From the NCBI GenBank assembly GCA_963277665.1, contig OY728121.1, forward strand, positions 958,742,097 to 958,806,096: 64,000 nt of DNA, in the 5' to 3' direction. The position numbers and the translations under genes are program-made. Shown one piece after another: positions 26,327-38,609 of the stretch (its first letter is position 1; every line of letters starts with the position of its first letter). The stretch is from Viscum album. Lineage: Eukaryota > Streptophyta > Magnoliopsida > Santalales > Viscaceae. The notes beneath the pieces were generated by a model. It was not told the DNA's origin. It worked only from the letters and a program-made list of their open reading frames with translations, and searched no databases.

Positions 26327-27130
26327 CTAAACATATTTCTTGTGCACCTCCTTAATATTTACTTGTATAAATGGTTGAATAGTAATTTGGTAGAGATATG
26401 ATTTCTCTACATACATTAAATTTCCAAAATCCCTCCTTTTCAAATACATAAATATTGGTTCTTTTTTGATCCTCATCATGGATAGGCTGGCCCAGTCTTT
26501 TCCACTAAAAGCATCTGCCACCTTGTTCAATTACCCAGGGTGGTAATGTATGGAGAATTCATAATAATTAATATACTCCAATGACTTTATTTGGAACATA
26601 TTAAGCTCCTTTTTTGGAAATATACTATAAAAATAAATGATCAAAATAATTATCAAGCATTTTATGATAAAGATAATACCATTATATTTTTAATACCAAG
26701 ATAAAAAATCTATCTCCAAAAATATAGTTGGGTAATTTTTTCATGGATTTTCTACTTCCATAATGCATATGTGTTCTCCATATAATTTTTCATGAGAACA
26801 CATCCTATATCCTTCTTAGATGCATCACTATAAATAAACAACCATTTTTCCACTACAAGGTATAGTGAGCATAAGTACACTAGATAACATTATGTTTAGC
26901 TCTTCAAAATTCTATTTTCATTCCTTCATCCATACAAACATAAAAACTTTCTGAGTCGACTTGGTGATTGGATTATATAATCATGAATAATATTTTACAA
27001 AACATCAATAATAATGATCAATTCCAAGAAAACATCGGATATCAGTTACCATTTTTGGTCTCGACCAACATTCATCAACTTCTATTTTTGATGGATCTAT
27101 AGATATTCCTTCCCTTGAGATTTTGTTACT
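26327..27130 (-). pseudogene. gypsy-1 RNase H remnant
   Basis: Two ends of the domain are recognisable on the minus strand. DIRCFLGIDHYY...FVKYYS...ITKSTQKVFMF (about 26,940-27,040) corresponds to the conserved 'VRSFLGLAGYYRRFV' junction between RT and RNase H. NKVADAFSGKDW (about 26,495-26,530) corresponds to the NVVADALSRK signature at the RNase H end. The middle is badly mutated, with frameshifts. The role was removal of the RNA strand during cDNA synthesis. Confidence 0.82.
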
Positions 27131-27237
27131 CAAAAAAATAAAACATTATGAATCCAAAATTCATACATGGTAAATTTTTCAAAATGTACCTCCTTTCCCA
27201 GGGTCTTTTGTAAAATTCTCACATGGTCTACATGTTA

Positions 27238-27840
27238 TTACATTATTCTTGAATAGACTAGCATATTGTCTATAAAGTCTAGCACAAACAAATCAAGATA
27301 GTCTCTAAAGACTATACTCATTTGATCCACGAAGTTGGAAGGGGAATTTTTATGTCTAAAAGGCGTCACTATAAATTCATCATGTCCATACCTAGTAAGG
27401 AATATATTGTTTAGTATATATTCCTTTTTTATCCTTAATGGATGATATCCTGAATAAATAGCAAACATGGAAATTCATTGATCTTCACATAGTTGGTCGA
27501 ATAAGTCATCAATGCAATGAAGATGATATTGGTTCTTGTTATTGATCTTTTCAAGTTAAATATAATCAAGGTAGATTCTCATTAATCCATATTTCTTCTA
27601 AATAGTTAGACTAGGTTCTCCTTGAGGTGATGTAGTAGGGAATATGAATCCCTTATCATTATTCTATTGGAGTTACTTCGTAAATTCTTGCAACTCAATT
27701 GGGACCATTCTATATGGTTTCCTTAAAGTAGGAATATCACATGGTATGAGTTCTATTGAAAACTAAACATAAATATTTGGTTGAAGACCTAGAAAATCAT
27801 TTGGAAATACATCATCAAATTCCTGTAAAATGGTTTTATT
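27238..27840 (-). pseudogene. gypsy-1 reverse transcriptase remnant
   Basis: Minus-strand blocks in order: FSIELIPCDIPTLRKPYRMV, PIELQEFTK, DKGFIFPTTSPQGEPSLTI, NQYHLHCIDDLFDQL, then an open stretch (27,238-27,468) with YSGYHPLRIKKEYI, LTRYGHDEFIVTPF, VFRDYLDLFVL and DFIDNMLVYS. These are the canonical Ty3/gypsy RT motifs. The catalytic FIDD is FIDN and several stops interrupt the domain. Downstream on the same strand lies RNase H, then integrase, the gypsy order. Confidence 0.93.
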
Positions 27841-27901
27841 ATTAATTAGAAGTTTCTCCCCAATAATTTGAGAAAAAAATGTCATTTAAAGGAATCAAGA
27901 C

Positions 27902-28260
27902 CTATATGATGGAACAAATATTAATTAGATGGTTAAATTTATCTTTACATCGATAAATGATCATAGATTGATCTAGAATATAAAATGTGACAACCCCTCC
28001 ACGGAAATTGAAGTGATCTCCAAATAGAAAAATCCAATCCACGCTATGAATCACATCAGATTCCACTATAAGAAGGATCAGAAGATTTTTAGGATTCAAT
28101 TTCACACAAACATCAATGAGAGAAGAATTATAAACTTTTAACGTGAACGTTGTTCCATTAGAGGTTTTCATAGAAAACTCAAAATATAGTTTCTAAGATA
28201 ATATGGTTAAACCATTAGGAAATTATTTGTAAATAAAATAGCGTGTGGATCTAGAATAAA
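27902..28260 (-). pseudogene. gypsy-1 aspartic protease remnant
   Basis: An 89-codon open stretch on the minus strand with SLIDVCVKLNPKNLLILLI, then DVIHSVDWIFLFGDHFNF and GGVVTFYILDQSMIIYRCKD. It aligns by eye with the second half of the plant gypsy retropepsin, where FDVILGMDWL and a VVTFRIPG-like strand occur. The catalytic DSG region would lie upstream and is not recognised. The protease would have cut the Gag-Pol polyprotein. It sits between the gag knuckle and RT, the expected place. Confidence 0.68.
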
Positions 28261-28534
28261 ATAAAACATTTTATAATTTAGATTGGATAATAAGGGTACC
28301 TTTCATGAATTCATTTTTATACTCCACATAACTGATTGTGATTTAAAGTGACATTACTTTTTATTTGGCCTTAATAGTTTATTAATGCCATTCATCATCA
28401 ATAACCCTTAGATTATGAAATTTATTGACATAATGATCCATTTACTTATAATTGTACCATTTATGAGTAGGTGGTGCGTCTTATTTTTCCCTTTCTCTAT
28501 TTGCATCATTAGACATTGCTTTTCCATCATATTA

Positions 28535-28582
28535 GCATTCAAATTCCCAATGACCTTATTTTCCAGACATAAAAAATTTACA
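28535..28582 (-). pseudogene. gypsy-1 gag zinc knuckle, degenerate
   Basis: The minus strand reads CKFFMSGK-stop-GHWEFEC. The GK-x-GH-x4-C half of the nucleocapsid knuckle is intact, while the two leading cysteine positions appear as Phe and Ser (TGT to TTT and TCT). It lies between gag and protease remnants. Confidence 0.6.
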
Positions 28583-28920
28583 TGTTCATTTAATATAATT
28601 TCTACCATTTTCATTCCACACATTGATTATAAGGGAAGTCAAATCTTCTTTTCAGGGTGGTATTTATATTTTACTTCAAAATATATTTTTCTTTAAATAT
28701 CAAATCCATAGGACTGTTTTTCTACTAAAATATCAATATTAACCATGATGGAACATCCAATGATTTCCTCATAACTATATAATTTAATTATGGATAATTC
28801 CCTTCAGAGATGTGGTTATAAGACACTGGAGAATCAATCAATTTTACTCTCTTGTTTGATAATATTTCTAGAAACATACCTTGAATGCATTGTAAAAATT
28901 TCTTCGTAGGAACAAACAGA

Positions 28921-29280
28921 TTAATAATAATAAATTTTTAGTTCAAGTATCTCCTTATCCTTATTTTTTTGAATAATAAAAGGAGTGTACTTATTGAAAA
29001 ATAAGTTCTTGAACTGGTCCAATTCCATGGACTCAATTTCATCTCTTTGTCTCATATTCATGATAATATTCCACCATTGATCATCCTCACCTTCCAAAAT
29101 ATATACAATTATAATTAATTTATCATGTATAGAACATTGTAGAACTGAAAATTTCATTTCAATGGTACTGATCCAATGTTCATCCACTAATGTATCAGAA
29201 CACCTACTCAAAGATGGTGGGCACTGCCTCATGAAGGACTCAACAAAATTTTTCTACCTCCTTTTCTCAATTGGAAGCCA
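28921..29280 (-). pseudogene. gypsy-1 gag core remnant
   Basis: A 103-codon open stretch on the minus strand. DEHWISTIEMKFSVLQCS matches the 'A..WL.EIEKIF..L.C' start of the retrotransposon gag domain, and VYILEGEDDQWWN matches the 'Y.L.G.A..WW' block; DQFKNLFFNKYTP follows, as in the family. This protein would assemble the virus-like particle. It is surprisingly free of stops given the condition of pol. The N-terminus continues poorly to about 29,280. Confidence 0.88.
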
Positions 29281-29643
29281 TGAATGATTCATATCAGGAA
29301 AAATCTATGTGAGAATGAATAAAAGATAATTCATTCCATATCCCAAATTAATTGGTTGCTCAGGATGACAATCATTTGTTTTCCCTTCGCATTCAAAATT
29401 AACGTGCTTCCTTAGGTTTCTTTCCAATGACTATACCGAAGAAGAATATTGTGAGAAACACTGATCATAATTTGAAAACCACATAATAAACAATAAAACA
29501 TCTATTTAGGATACTTTAGGTTTTATCCTAGGTTATTCATTGTTTTTTCTAAAACACTTGGATTTAAGCCAATACTTAGACATATCCTTAGGGTTCTTAC
29601 TAAGGATTTCTCATCCTAGTTTCCAAATGTTAACTATAAATTT
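29281..29643 (-). other. gypsy-1 leader between primer site and gag
   Basis: About 360 bp with no gene. Its position, between the primer binding site and the gag remnant, makes it the element's untranslated leader and gag start. Confidence 0.5.
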
Positions 29644-29655
29644 CCTTTGATACCA
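29644..29655 (-). other. gypsy-1 primer binding site
   Basis: The minus strand reads TGGTATCAAAGG, 10 of 12 matches to TGGTATCAGAGC, the complement of the initiator tRNA-Met 3' end used by plant chromoviruses and copia elements. It is preceded by GGGTCATTATTGT, which looks like a chromovirus LTR end. This places the 5' LTR immediately to the right. Confidence 0.78.
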
Positions 29656-29659
29656 ACAA

Positions 29660-32529
29660 TAATGACCCATACATTACATACATTGATATTACTTTAATTT
29701 TTTGTATATTAATTAAAACATATAATAATTCCATAACATGACTGTATATGTGTAGTTTCTTCAGAATCTAGTAACCAAAACAACTAGTGACTAAACCATC
29801 TACATTTTATCCCACTCAATTCTTCATAATTAGATTCCTTTTTTATATATCTTACTTAATAACCTTATTCATGAATTTTGGAAAAGAAATTTATGAAAAT
29901 GCATGCTAAAATTCCCAGAAAGGGAAACCCAGAGAAATATAAATCATATCATAATATCAATACAATAGAATACAAAATTTGAAAAATATTATCCCGCATA
30001 TGAAAGATTGTGATATCATTTCATGGGATAAATGTTTATAACAATTAATGGTCATAATACCAAAAGTAATAAAAAAATACATGAAGCTCTATGGAATTCA
30101 CATAATCATAGGAAATCATTTTATATTAGTCATGGCTCATTTTTAAGACCAATAGAGCAGAAAAAGTTCATTACTGAACTCGGTTTACTTACCATTCTAG
30201 CCCTGTATTACTGTACATGATTTACATTATATTCTAGTCCATTCTGCCTCATGAGATATAAATCATTACCCAATTCATTTTATGGAGACAAATATCCCAC
30301 CCATCTCATAATGAAATCATCTTTTGCGTTCCACAGAAACAGAAATCATTTATCATATAAAAACCTAGGGAATAAAAAGGTTTCATAAACATCATTCCAT
30401 CAAAACATATTCCATATAAAAAATGGATTCAATAAATATATTTCAATCATAAACACAATAAGAAAATATTATTAATAGTAATTTAAACTTAACCCTATTT
30501 AAATAATTTCCTCTTAGATGGAATGTATTTTTTATATTACACATTAAATTGATTCTTGAGGAAAATATTATTTCTTCTTCAAATATGTTTTCTATTCCCA
30601 AAAAACCACACTATCATAATAGAAACAAATTTCATTTAAAATAAAATTTAAAACTTTTTAGGTAAGATTCATATAAATAAGTCATAATTAAAATATAAAA
30701 AACCCTTCATACTTTATAATTTTAAAAAATACCATCTCTTACTTTTGACAGAAATGTCAAAAAAGTACATCGTACTGAAAATGAAAAAAGATTACATTTA
30801 TAAAATTTAATAACAAATCACTAATGGGTAAAATTAATATTAAAAATAAGTGGAATAAAACAAATAATATAACATATTTACAAAACATGTACATGGATGA
30901 AAACTATACCACAGTAAATACTTACGTATAAACAATCTCCTATAATAATGAGATTAAGAAATTATCCCTTACCTTAGGTATGATATACTTTTATTTATCT
31001 GATACTCTTATATAATTATTAAGATTATTTAATTTACATTTTCCATATCATATTAATTTTTATGATATCATATATGATTATATTATAAATTTTTTAGTAA
31101 TATTTCAATGTAACCTGTTATTAAGATATTAAGCGCTTTATGTTCGTATGCATGTTTTCTCAGATATGTTCAGGTTCAACATCATAGGTTATTATTATAT
31201 CATTTAAATAATTATATTAGTGTAATATATATCATATTTTTTCATTAAATTTGTATATATATAATCATTGTTTAATATAGATCATTTATAATGAATCACA
31301 TCGTATCATGGAGACAGTAGGTCGTACATACGCACAAGCGACGATATCATTTCCATAATGGTAGAATAGTATTGAATTGAATGGTGTATAACATTCCATA
31401 ATAAGTATAATTTCATAAAAATCCTATATAGTTTTTATTTTAATCGTTATACCCATCCATGTAAGGTGGTGGTGAAAATCGACGATAATAGGGCATGGAG
31501 ATGGTATGTCGTAAGTATGCACATGTGTTGATTTTGTTTGCTATAGGATGTATAGAAGGTTAAGTATGGAAATTTAATAATTATAATAATGTATCATTTT
31601 AAGAGTGATATTATATTATTACATTATAATCAAACAACTAATTAATAGGATGTAGAAAAAGAAATAATTTTTAATGAATCGGTTGAAGGGGTTACCTCTT
31701 CCTTGATGTGCTTCATCAAAATCTCTTCATAGAGCACTACAGTTGGTCCTTAAAGATGACCTGAACATCTAGAATGTAAATAGAGAAGTTTATAAGGAAA
31801 AATGGTAAGTTATTTCTTAGCTTGAAGACTCAATGAAATGTCAATATCTAATGGAGGAGGTTCCCTTTTATAGTTGAGGTGAGTGGCACTCTTAGAAACA
31901 CCATAAATAATAATTTATAATAAAAATAAAAACTACCAAAAAACCTCCAAATTTTCCCAATTTTGAGGAAGCAATAATAAAGGAATGTTATATCATCAAC
32001 CAATAATTTTTTGAAAATTATTTATATCAATTTAAACATTATATGATTAATTAATACATTGTTATTCTATATATTTTTTAACTACGGTAACAAATAATTC
32101 AATATTAAAGGGTAGAATATTTACTTATTTGATGTAAAATAGACCGTATATAAATAAGTTAGATTATTTTATACCATATCAGATTTAATTTAAATATTTA
32201 AAAATGTTTAATAAATTTTAAATAGTTTTATAAAACATTATTTTGATAAACTATAAATAATTTCAATTTCCAAACTATTTAATTCATTGATTTTGAAAAA
32301 TATTAATATAACCAAATTACATTTAACAAACTATTTTATTATATTCAAAAGAGGTCATGGTAATCAATAAAATTCATTATAAATGTAGATTACCACAATA
32401 TATATTTACTTCAATATTTTTAATAACATTTATTTGATATTTCTCTTAATAAAATAATTAGGATTGTAGTTTTCAGTTATGTTATAATATGCTTATTGAT
32501 AGAGTAAAAATTAAAAATAAATTACTATT
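29660..32529 (-). repeat. gypsy-1 5' LTR, distal piece
   Basis: Starts at the primer binding site and is collinear with 5,545-7,990 for at least 2.3 kb. It carries two copies of a 'catggaga-ggta-g-cgta' motif (31,309 and 31,494). The right end is where the gag-only element begins. The last 500 bp are very AT-rich and could not be aligned with confidence. Confidence 0.55.
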
Positions 32530-35500
32530 GTCATCCAATGACATTAAAATTTATCTTTATTTTATTATTGATTGACTTCAGGTTCTATCCTCATGGCTCT
32601 AATTGAATGATAAGTTAAGATTATGAGGATTGGTATTTGTAGTGGGGTTTGGGCGCGTGCACAGGCATCACAAAGTTACTAGTAACATTGCAGTCAACCC
32701 CAGTGTCTGTGAGATAACCCAAATCATAAACATAAATAAATTTTATATGTGCATATACCATAATAATAATAATATTATTCTTATTGTGTAGATAATAATA
32801 TTATTAGTATTATTAAATTTTCATAATACTGATATTTCTAATGTGATGTACTAGTATTATTTTAAAAATTGATATTAACAATAATATTATTAATGAAATG
32901 AAAAAATGTCATTAATTTGATTATTACTCTTATTAAAATTTTTATTACAATTTTTATTATTTTATTATATATTTTATTATTATTATTATTATAAAATGAA
33001 AAATAAAAAAACCCTAAGATTCCCCCTTCATGTTGCAGGTGGCACTCAAACCCCCCCCCCCCTATTTATTACATGATCGGTGCTCTGGTTGGCCCCCTTG
33101 CATCCCTTCCCTATGCGCTATGTGATCCGGATAAACCCATCTCTCCTCCTGTGCTTGGCACTCCAGCTGGCCCCATCATCCATTGTTGCTTCATGCTCCG
33201 GCTACCCCGCTCGACCCACCGCACTCCGACCTCACCCCTCACCACTCTGATATCCCCTCGTCTGCCCTCGTCTCTAGATGGTTGCAGCGGTGGTGGTACC
33301 CATGCTCCCTCCCCCTCTCCTTCCATTCGCATTTTTTTCAAGGAAACCCAAATCCCCCCAGTCTGGCGGTATTATGGCACGAACCAGAACCCCCTTTGTA
33401 GTGGCTTCGCCGCCCTTGATGCATGCAGAATCCTCCCCTCTTGATATTCTTTCACATTGAATTTGTGTTATCCTTCTTTTTTACCAAACCCTAATGGAAT
33501 TATTTGTAATTCATGTGTTGTTCTCATTTTTTTGGTGGGTGGTTGGTCCATAGGGGGTTGTTATTCCATCAACTAAAGCGGTCTCATGGTTGCACGCCAT
33601 TGAGGTATGAGAATATATGTTTTCCTTTCGGATTAAGTCCATTTAATATTTGAGTGTTTTAAATTAATCCTTTGACTTGATTCACTCCTTTTCAATACAT
33701 ATGGTTAATCTTCTATATCATTTTCAAGTAAATTTATTTTGCTAAAATTAATTTTGAGGTTTTTTCCCTAGATATGATTATATGTGCTTATGGAAATTGT
33801 GTTCTTTGGATGTCATAAGTTGTATCGATAATGTATTAAAAATGGCATGAACCTTTGTGATACTCTCCAATAGTTTATCATGGATCTTTCTTGTTTGTGA
33901 AATTTTTTTGATCTATTTATGTAATTTTTTATTAATTTTTTATTTTTTTATATAGATTTTCAAGTAAAATGATTAGGATTATTAATAAATTAATTATACC
34001 ATGTTTGGCTTGCTAATAAAAAGTGTTTATAAACAGGTTGAGTTTTTTATAAATATGATTATAAATTTTCTGATTTGATTGTATAATTGATGATAAATTT
34101 TTTGGTTATTTTTATAAAGGTGTCACAATTTTAGCATTTCTAAGTACTTTTATGAAAATGGTTTGGTTTGATTTTGGAAAATGATGAATGCCTGCATGGA
34201 AAATGTGAGTCTTTTGGTTGTGTTCTTGGATATATCTAGTTTATGGTCCATTTGGTATGTTTTACGAGTTTTCCATTTTTTGGAAAAAGGGGAGAATCTA
34301 ATAATGGATTTGGGGTGTTTCATGGTATAAGAATGGTGTTTTTTTAAAACCATGGCTTCAAAAATAGTTTTTCAGTTTCTAAATGATGTTGGACCTATAG
34401 GTTAATTAATTAGAGCTTTGGTGGATATTTGGTTGTGTGCACACACACATACAAAGGTACGTATGTATATATATATATATATATCATCCCTTCGCATATT
34501 CCCTAATTGAACCGGGAATATGTTCATCAGATTAAGGGTATATATATATATTATAATTCATTTGTGTGCTGGTGAGGACATCATTCATTAAAATATTCAA
34601 GAAACGATGTGTCTTGTCTTGGAATGCATCTTTTTTGAGGTATGATTCCTATTCCTGAACATTTAATTTGTGTTTCCTGATTGCATAGTATTTTAAAAGA
34701 GTGTTTTTATTTTAACGTGATATATATATACATATATATGCATTCCTAGGTGTTTTGTAAAATTAATTATGCCTCTTGGAATTAGATGTTATTAAAACAT
34801 GTCAAAGCATATCCACAAGTTGTTTTTAAGTGTGAAGCATCCAAAATGTTTTAGAATATTCTTCTAAAGGATTTCTTGCTTGTGAAGTGTATTTTTTTGG
34901 AACATAAAGGCTTTATTTAAATGGGTTATATAAAACCTTCCTTTTTGGCAACTGGAAGCATGGTTTGAAAATTCAATGACATGAAGGCCCATTTGGAACT
35001 TTTTTATGTGTGTTGTGTGTTTTTATCCACGAATTTGAAATATCATTGCGATGTGAATTTGGTTTGGAATTTTTTTTCAGTATATTGGAATGATGGAATT
35101 AGTGTCCCAGTTAGCAACTTGAAGTGTTGTGTGAAATGATTTAAAAGATTATGTGATGTGACAACCCGATTGGCACCGTGGTTGATATGGGAGGTATATG
35201 TATCTATGTGTGTATATATATAGACACACACACACACACATAGTGGGAACCCTAATAGGAGCGAGATCCCATTATGGGTAATTATATATGGTGTTCATGT
35301 TTGGGGTAGGCAAATGCGGTGATGGAAGGTAATGTTAGCCACGCGTCCGTGGGCCTCCTACTTACATAGAATTACTATACCCACCATGTGTTAATGGGTG
35401 TCATTTAGTGGGTCGATGGATGGTTGATGATCAACCCCGATTAAATTGGTTGGGACCCTCTGGATATGTTGTTAGGCCTAGTGGGTTGTCACACTAGGGA

Positions 35501-36215
35501 GGCCATGTTAGGGAAGCTAGTTGGCTACCGACATAGTGGCTTCTCTATATGCCACTAGGTGGTTCCGAACTGAGTGCATCTACGGATCACTCTATTAATG
35601 TTTTTAAAATTCCTAGGGATGCATACTTTTATGTTCCAGATTGATTTTATCACACTTTTGGTTATTTGATCTCATTACAATTTTACTTTTCTTATTATGA
35701 TAGTGTACTTGTTTTGGTAATACATGGATTTTAATAGATTTTATTACAATGACCTATATTAATGGGAAATTGATTTAGAAAAATGAAATTAAAAATAGGG
35801 GTTTCTTACAAGGGAATTCTTGTTATCTGTTTTTTGAAGGAGTGGAAAAGAAAACGTTTATATATCTTATGTTAAAATGAGGAAGATAGAATTTCATATT
35901 AGAGGTGGGGTATGGGGTGTGGTTTATTTTGGAATTCCTACTGATCATCTCGGTGCTCATGCCTAATCTATCATTTTAGATGCAAATTCCTCTTTCAGTT
36001 TATGGTTCAATTAGTAATGGATTTCTCTCAGATCAATCTTGGTTTTGAGTTGGTTGGTGACCTAATATGTCAGGTGGAGGTATTTTTAGATTATTTTTTC
36101 CCTATTCATTGATAGGTTAAATTTTATGTTTAGTGTTTTATTATGTACTTGTGTTTTATTTATTTTCCAAATTTTTCCCACATGTAACTTTTGTTGCCTA
36201 ACACTAGTTTCCATC
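32530..36215 (+). repeat. TR-GAG element 5' LTR
   Basis: Collinear with 38,610-42,300 throughout: AT-rich start with AAT/ATT triplet runs (32,760-32,995), an AAACCCTAAG word (33,009), a C-rich block (33,040-33,450), an ACCAAACCCTAATGG region (33,484), CA/TA microsatellites near 34,440 and 35,215, a 'tagtgggaaccctaatagga' block at 35,240, and an end at about 'ctagtttccatca'. The pyrimidine-rich end followed by CAG could also read as a splice acceptor. Confidence 0.78.
33040..33450 (+). other. C-rich block inside TR-GAG LTR
   Basis: A roughly 400-bp GC-rich, strongly C-biased segment in otherwise AT-rich DNA, starting with a run of 12 C at 33,051. It allows long overlapping frames in several phases, but the equivalent block in the other LTR encodes unrelated frames, so it is not treated as a gene. 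It may be the LTR promoter or leader region. Confidence 0.6.
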
Positions 36216-37100
36216 ACAGGGGGATCGGGAAGGTCTTTGGGGCCATGTCACGGATCCACCTGGTTGACCAGTTCCGGTTAGACCCCAGAATCGTTCATGA
36301 AAAAATGGTATATGAGAAAGGTTCTTTAAATTTGGGGTGTCCAATTGATGGATATGTGGACTATCTGGACACTGGAGGTAGGTATAGTAAGGGTATCATG
36401 AACCCCCGCTCCTTCAAACAACGAGTCCACATGGGTAGTTGGGGAATTGAGTCTTTATCATATTCTGATTTGTTTTAGATTTATGTATGGAAGTGGTGCA
36501 GATTCGGTGTCTTGTTGTGATTTCTCAAGGAGAAGTGACCCATGTGATAACCACGTGCACTGTTCAATTTTCTCTTAGTGTTATTAACTACCTGGGGCAT
36601 GGCTCACTACCATGTCACAAAGTTGGGAATAGACAGTCATCCCTCTATCTAGTGTTTTGGTGTATGTGGTGTTTTGTCTTGGCTCTAGTTGGTGGAAGTA
36701 TTTCTTTAAAAATTAATAGAATTTTCGAAATGAAAATTATTTTATTTAAATGGTTTTGGGATTGGAATAATTGGTTTTAATTTAGAATTTTTTTTTCATA
36801 ATAATTTGTTATTTTTTTTAAATTAGTAACAAAATGGAATGGATGGACACATATGTGAAATTTCATTGGATGACACGGGTTTTTATTTGAAATTAAAGGC
36901 ATGAAATTATATTATAATTTTTTTGAAATAGATTCTTTTGGATGTGTTTATATTTTTTTGGTTTTCAAGCAGTTTCTCTTTAGATGAAGTCACATTAATT
37001 GATGCTTCTTCCTCTTGATATTGGTTTTGGATTTTTTTGTATTGGGTTCAAAAAATGACACCCATAAAGGTCCCCACGGTTTCTAATATGTCATGACTAG
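36216..37100 (+). other. TR-GAG internal leader
   Basis: Between the 5' LTR and gag. There is one 95-codon frame (36,191-36,478) and one 97-codon frame (36,487-36,780) on the plus strand. Neither resembles a known protein, and the first begins inside the LTR. No convincing primer binding site was found. Confidence 0.4.
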
Positions 37101-37116
37101 TTTTTGTTCCTTCTTA

Positions 37117-37785
37117 GACATTGACTATCCTTAATGGTGATCAGAGTCCATTAGAGGCAGCAGAATGGATTGAAGAGGTCAAGGGTTTCTTCAAGGTATA
37201 TTGAAATCCTGAAGCTATCAGAGTGCGTATAGTTTTGGGTATATTTGAAGGTCCATCCCTGGATGAATGATATTTGTTCTCCCCACCATCAATGAAATTC
37301 TGGATGATGTGGGATGTATATAAATCCATCTCCATTTTATGGTTCATACCTGAAGTGGTGTAGAAGAAGAAAGAGAAGAACTCATGAATATTCAACAAGG
37401 ACAATAGACGGTAATAACATATATTGGTCATTTCAAGGGACATGTTTCCCTTTCTCCGGAGGTAGCATTTCAGGATTTGATGAAGACTTCTCTTTTCATT
37501 AAGGGGCTTCATCCAATGATCAGGAAGCATGTCCTCCCTTCTAAAGACAATTTTTTTGAGAAACTGTTGGATGAGGCGTTCTTAGTTGAGTTTGTCCCAA
37601 GAGAATGGATGGTTGGCAATCCATCATATCTAGTTTCTCATAAAGGTTCCACATCTGGTGAGAAAGGTATTCCATAGGGAAATATTTTGGAATAATCTAC
37701 TTCGTCGATTCAGGCTTCTAGTTTGTTGAATCATCCTCGTGCGTGCCATCAGTGTTGACGTTTGGGGAACACATATCAATCATGT
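37117..37785 (+). pseudogene. TR-GAG element gag with zinc knuckle
   Basis: Plus-strand translation starting near 37,117 gives LTILNGDQSPLEAAEWIEE and VKGFFKVY, the start of the Ty3/gypsy gag domain (dP..A..W...IE..F). After frame changes come ELMNIQQGQ, TYIGHFKGHVSLSPE, and LMKTSLFIKGLHPMIRKHV, matching the 'L.QG..SV.EY...F..L' and 'RF..GL...I' blocks. At 37,744-37,785 lies CHQC-stop-RLG-N-TYQS-C, a knuckle with perfect CCHC spacing whose histidine is asparagine. No pol sequence follows before the 3' LTR. Several stops and at least two frameshifts make it non-functional; a helper would have used the protein or its RNA. Confidence 0.85.
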
Positions 37786-38609
37786 CGCGTCCCTCTGAAT
37801 ACATTTTATCATGGATGGTTTCTTGATAATCATGAGAAGGTTTTCGGGAATAGTTTCATATAGAAGATGAAGTGGTTAGAGGATTATAGTGCCTGACTGT
37901 GAGTTAGGAGATGCTTCATCCATTGGAGTCCCAACCACAGGTCTTGTTGTGATTCTAAAGTTTAGGTAGGAGTTTCCAGGGGTGTGGAGCCTTAGTTTGG
38001 GGTTTGTGTTTCAGGTTGGCAGTGGAACATTTATAGAATTTTTTTTCTTGTTTCTCGGTTGTTAAATTTGTAATATTATTGTGATTTCATCATTTCAATG
38101 GGGTAATGAAATGAACATTTTCAATTGTATTCCAATTGTTCTGCTTTTCGGATTATGGGTTTCTTGAATCATGCATTTTTTTAAGTGTGTTTGGCCCTTT
38201 AATGGGTATATCTCGGTTTAGTTGTGTTCATTTAGAGATGTATCTACAAATGGAGGATTCAATTTTTTTAGTTATGATCAGGTTTAATTGATGGGTTATG
38301 TTCTACTCAGATGTTTTTCCCTAGTGTTGGGGTTTTTTTTCTGGATCATTAGTTCAATGTTTTATTGGAGGTGTTGTTTTTCTCATGCTATACAAGTTAG
38401 TTTGGATTGGTTGGGAGTTCCCGCAACCCCCTCCCCATCCCGGGGTGGTATGTTTGGGTGATAAATTTCTTATCTAGCTGTGTTCTTGTGGTAGGAAGAA
38501 CCCTCTTTGATTCTCCCATTCTCTTATATTGTGGTTTCATTCAATTTCAATCGGGCACAAATTCAAGTTCTATCCATTGTTCGGCAGGGAGACTTACTGG
38601 GGGCAGAAT
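37786..38609 (+). other. TR-GAG 3' internal region, no pol
   Basis: About 800 bp from the zinc knuckle to the 3' LTR without recognisable protease, RT or integrase. A 'ctgggggcagaa' purine-rich stretch at about 38,597-38,608 could be the polypurine tract just before the LTR. Confidence 0.5.

Noticed and set aside
33073..33444. A 123-codon plus-strand frame, with overlapping frames of 60-76 codons, in a GC-rich block
   Set aside because: The homologous block of the other LTR (39,138-39,507) gives unrelated translations, the frames overlap in several phases, and the protein is low-complexity Pro/Ser/Thr. GC bias explains the frames.
36191..36780. Two plus-strand frames (95 and 97 codons) ahead of the TR-GAG gag
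   Set aside because: No recognisable protein family, and the first starts within the LTR. Kept only as leader sequence.
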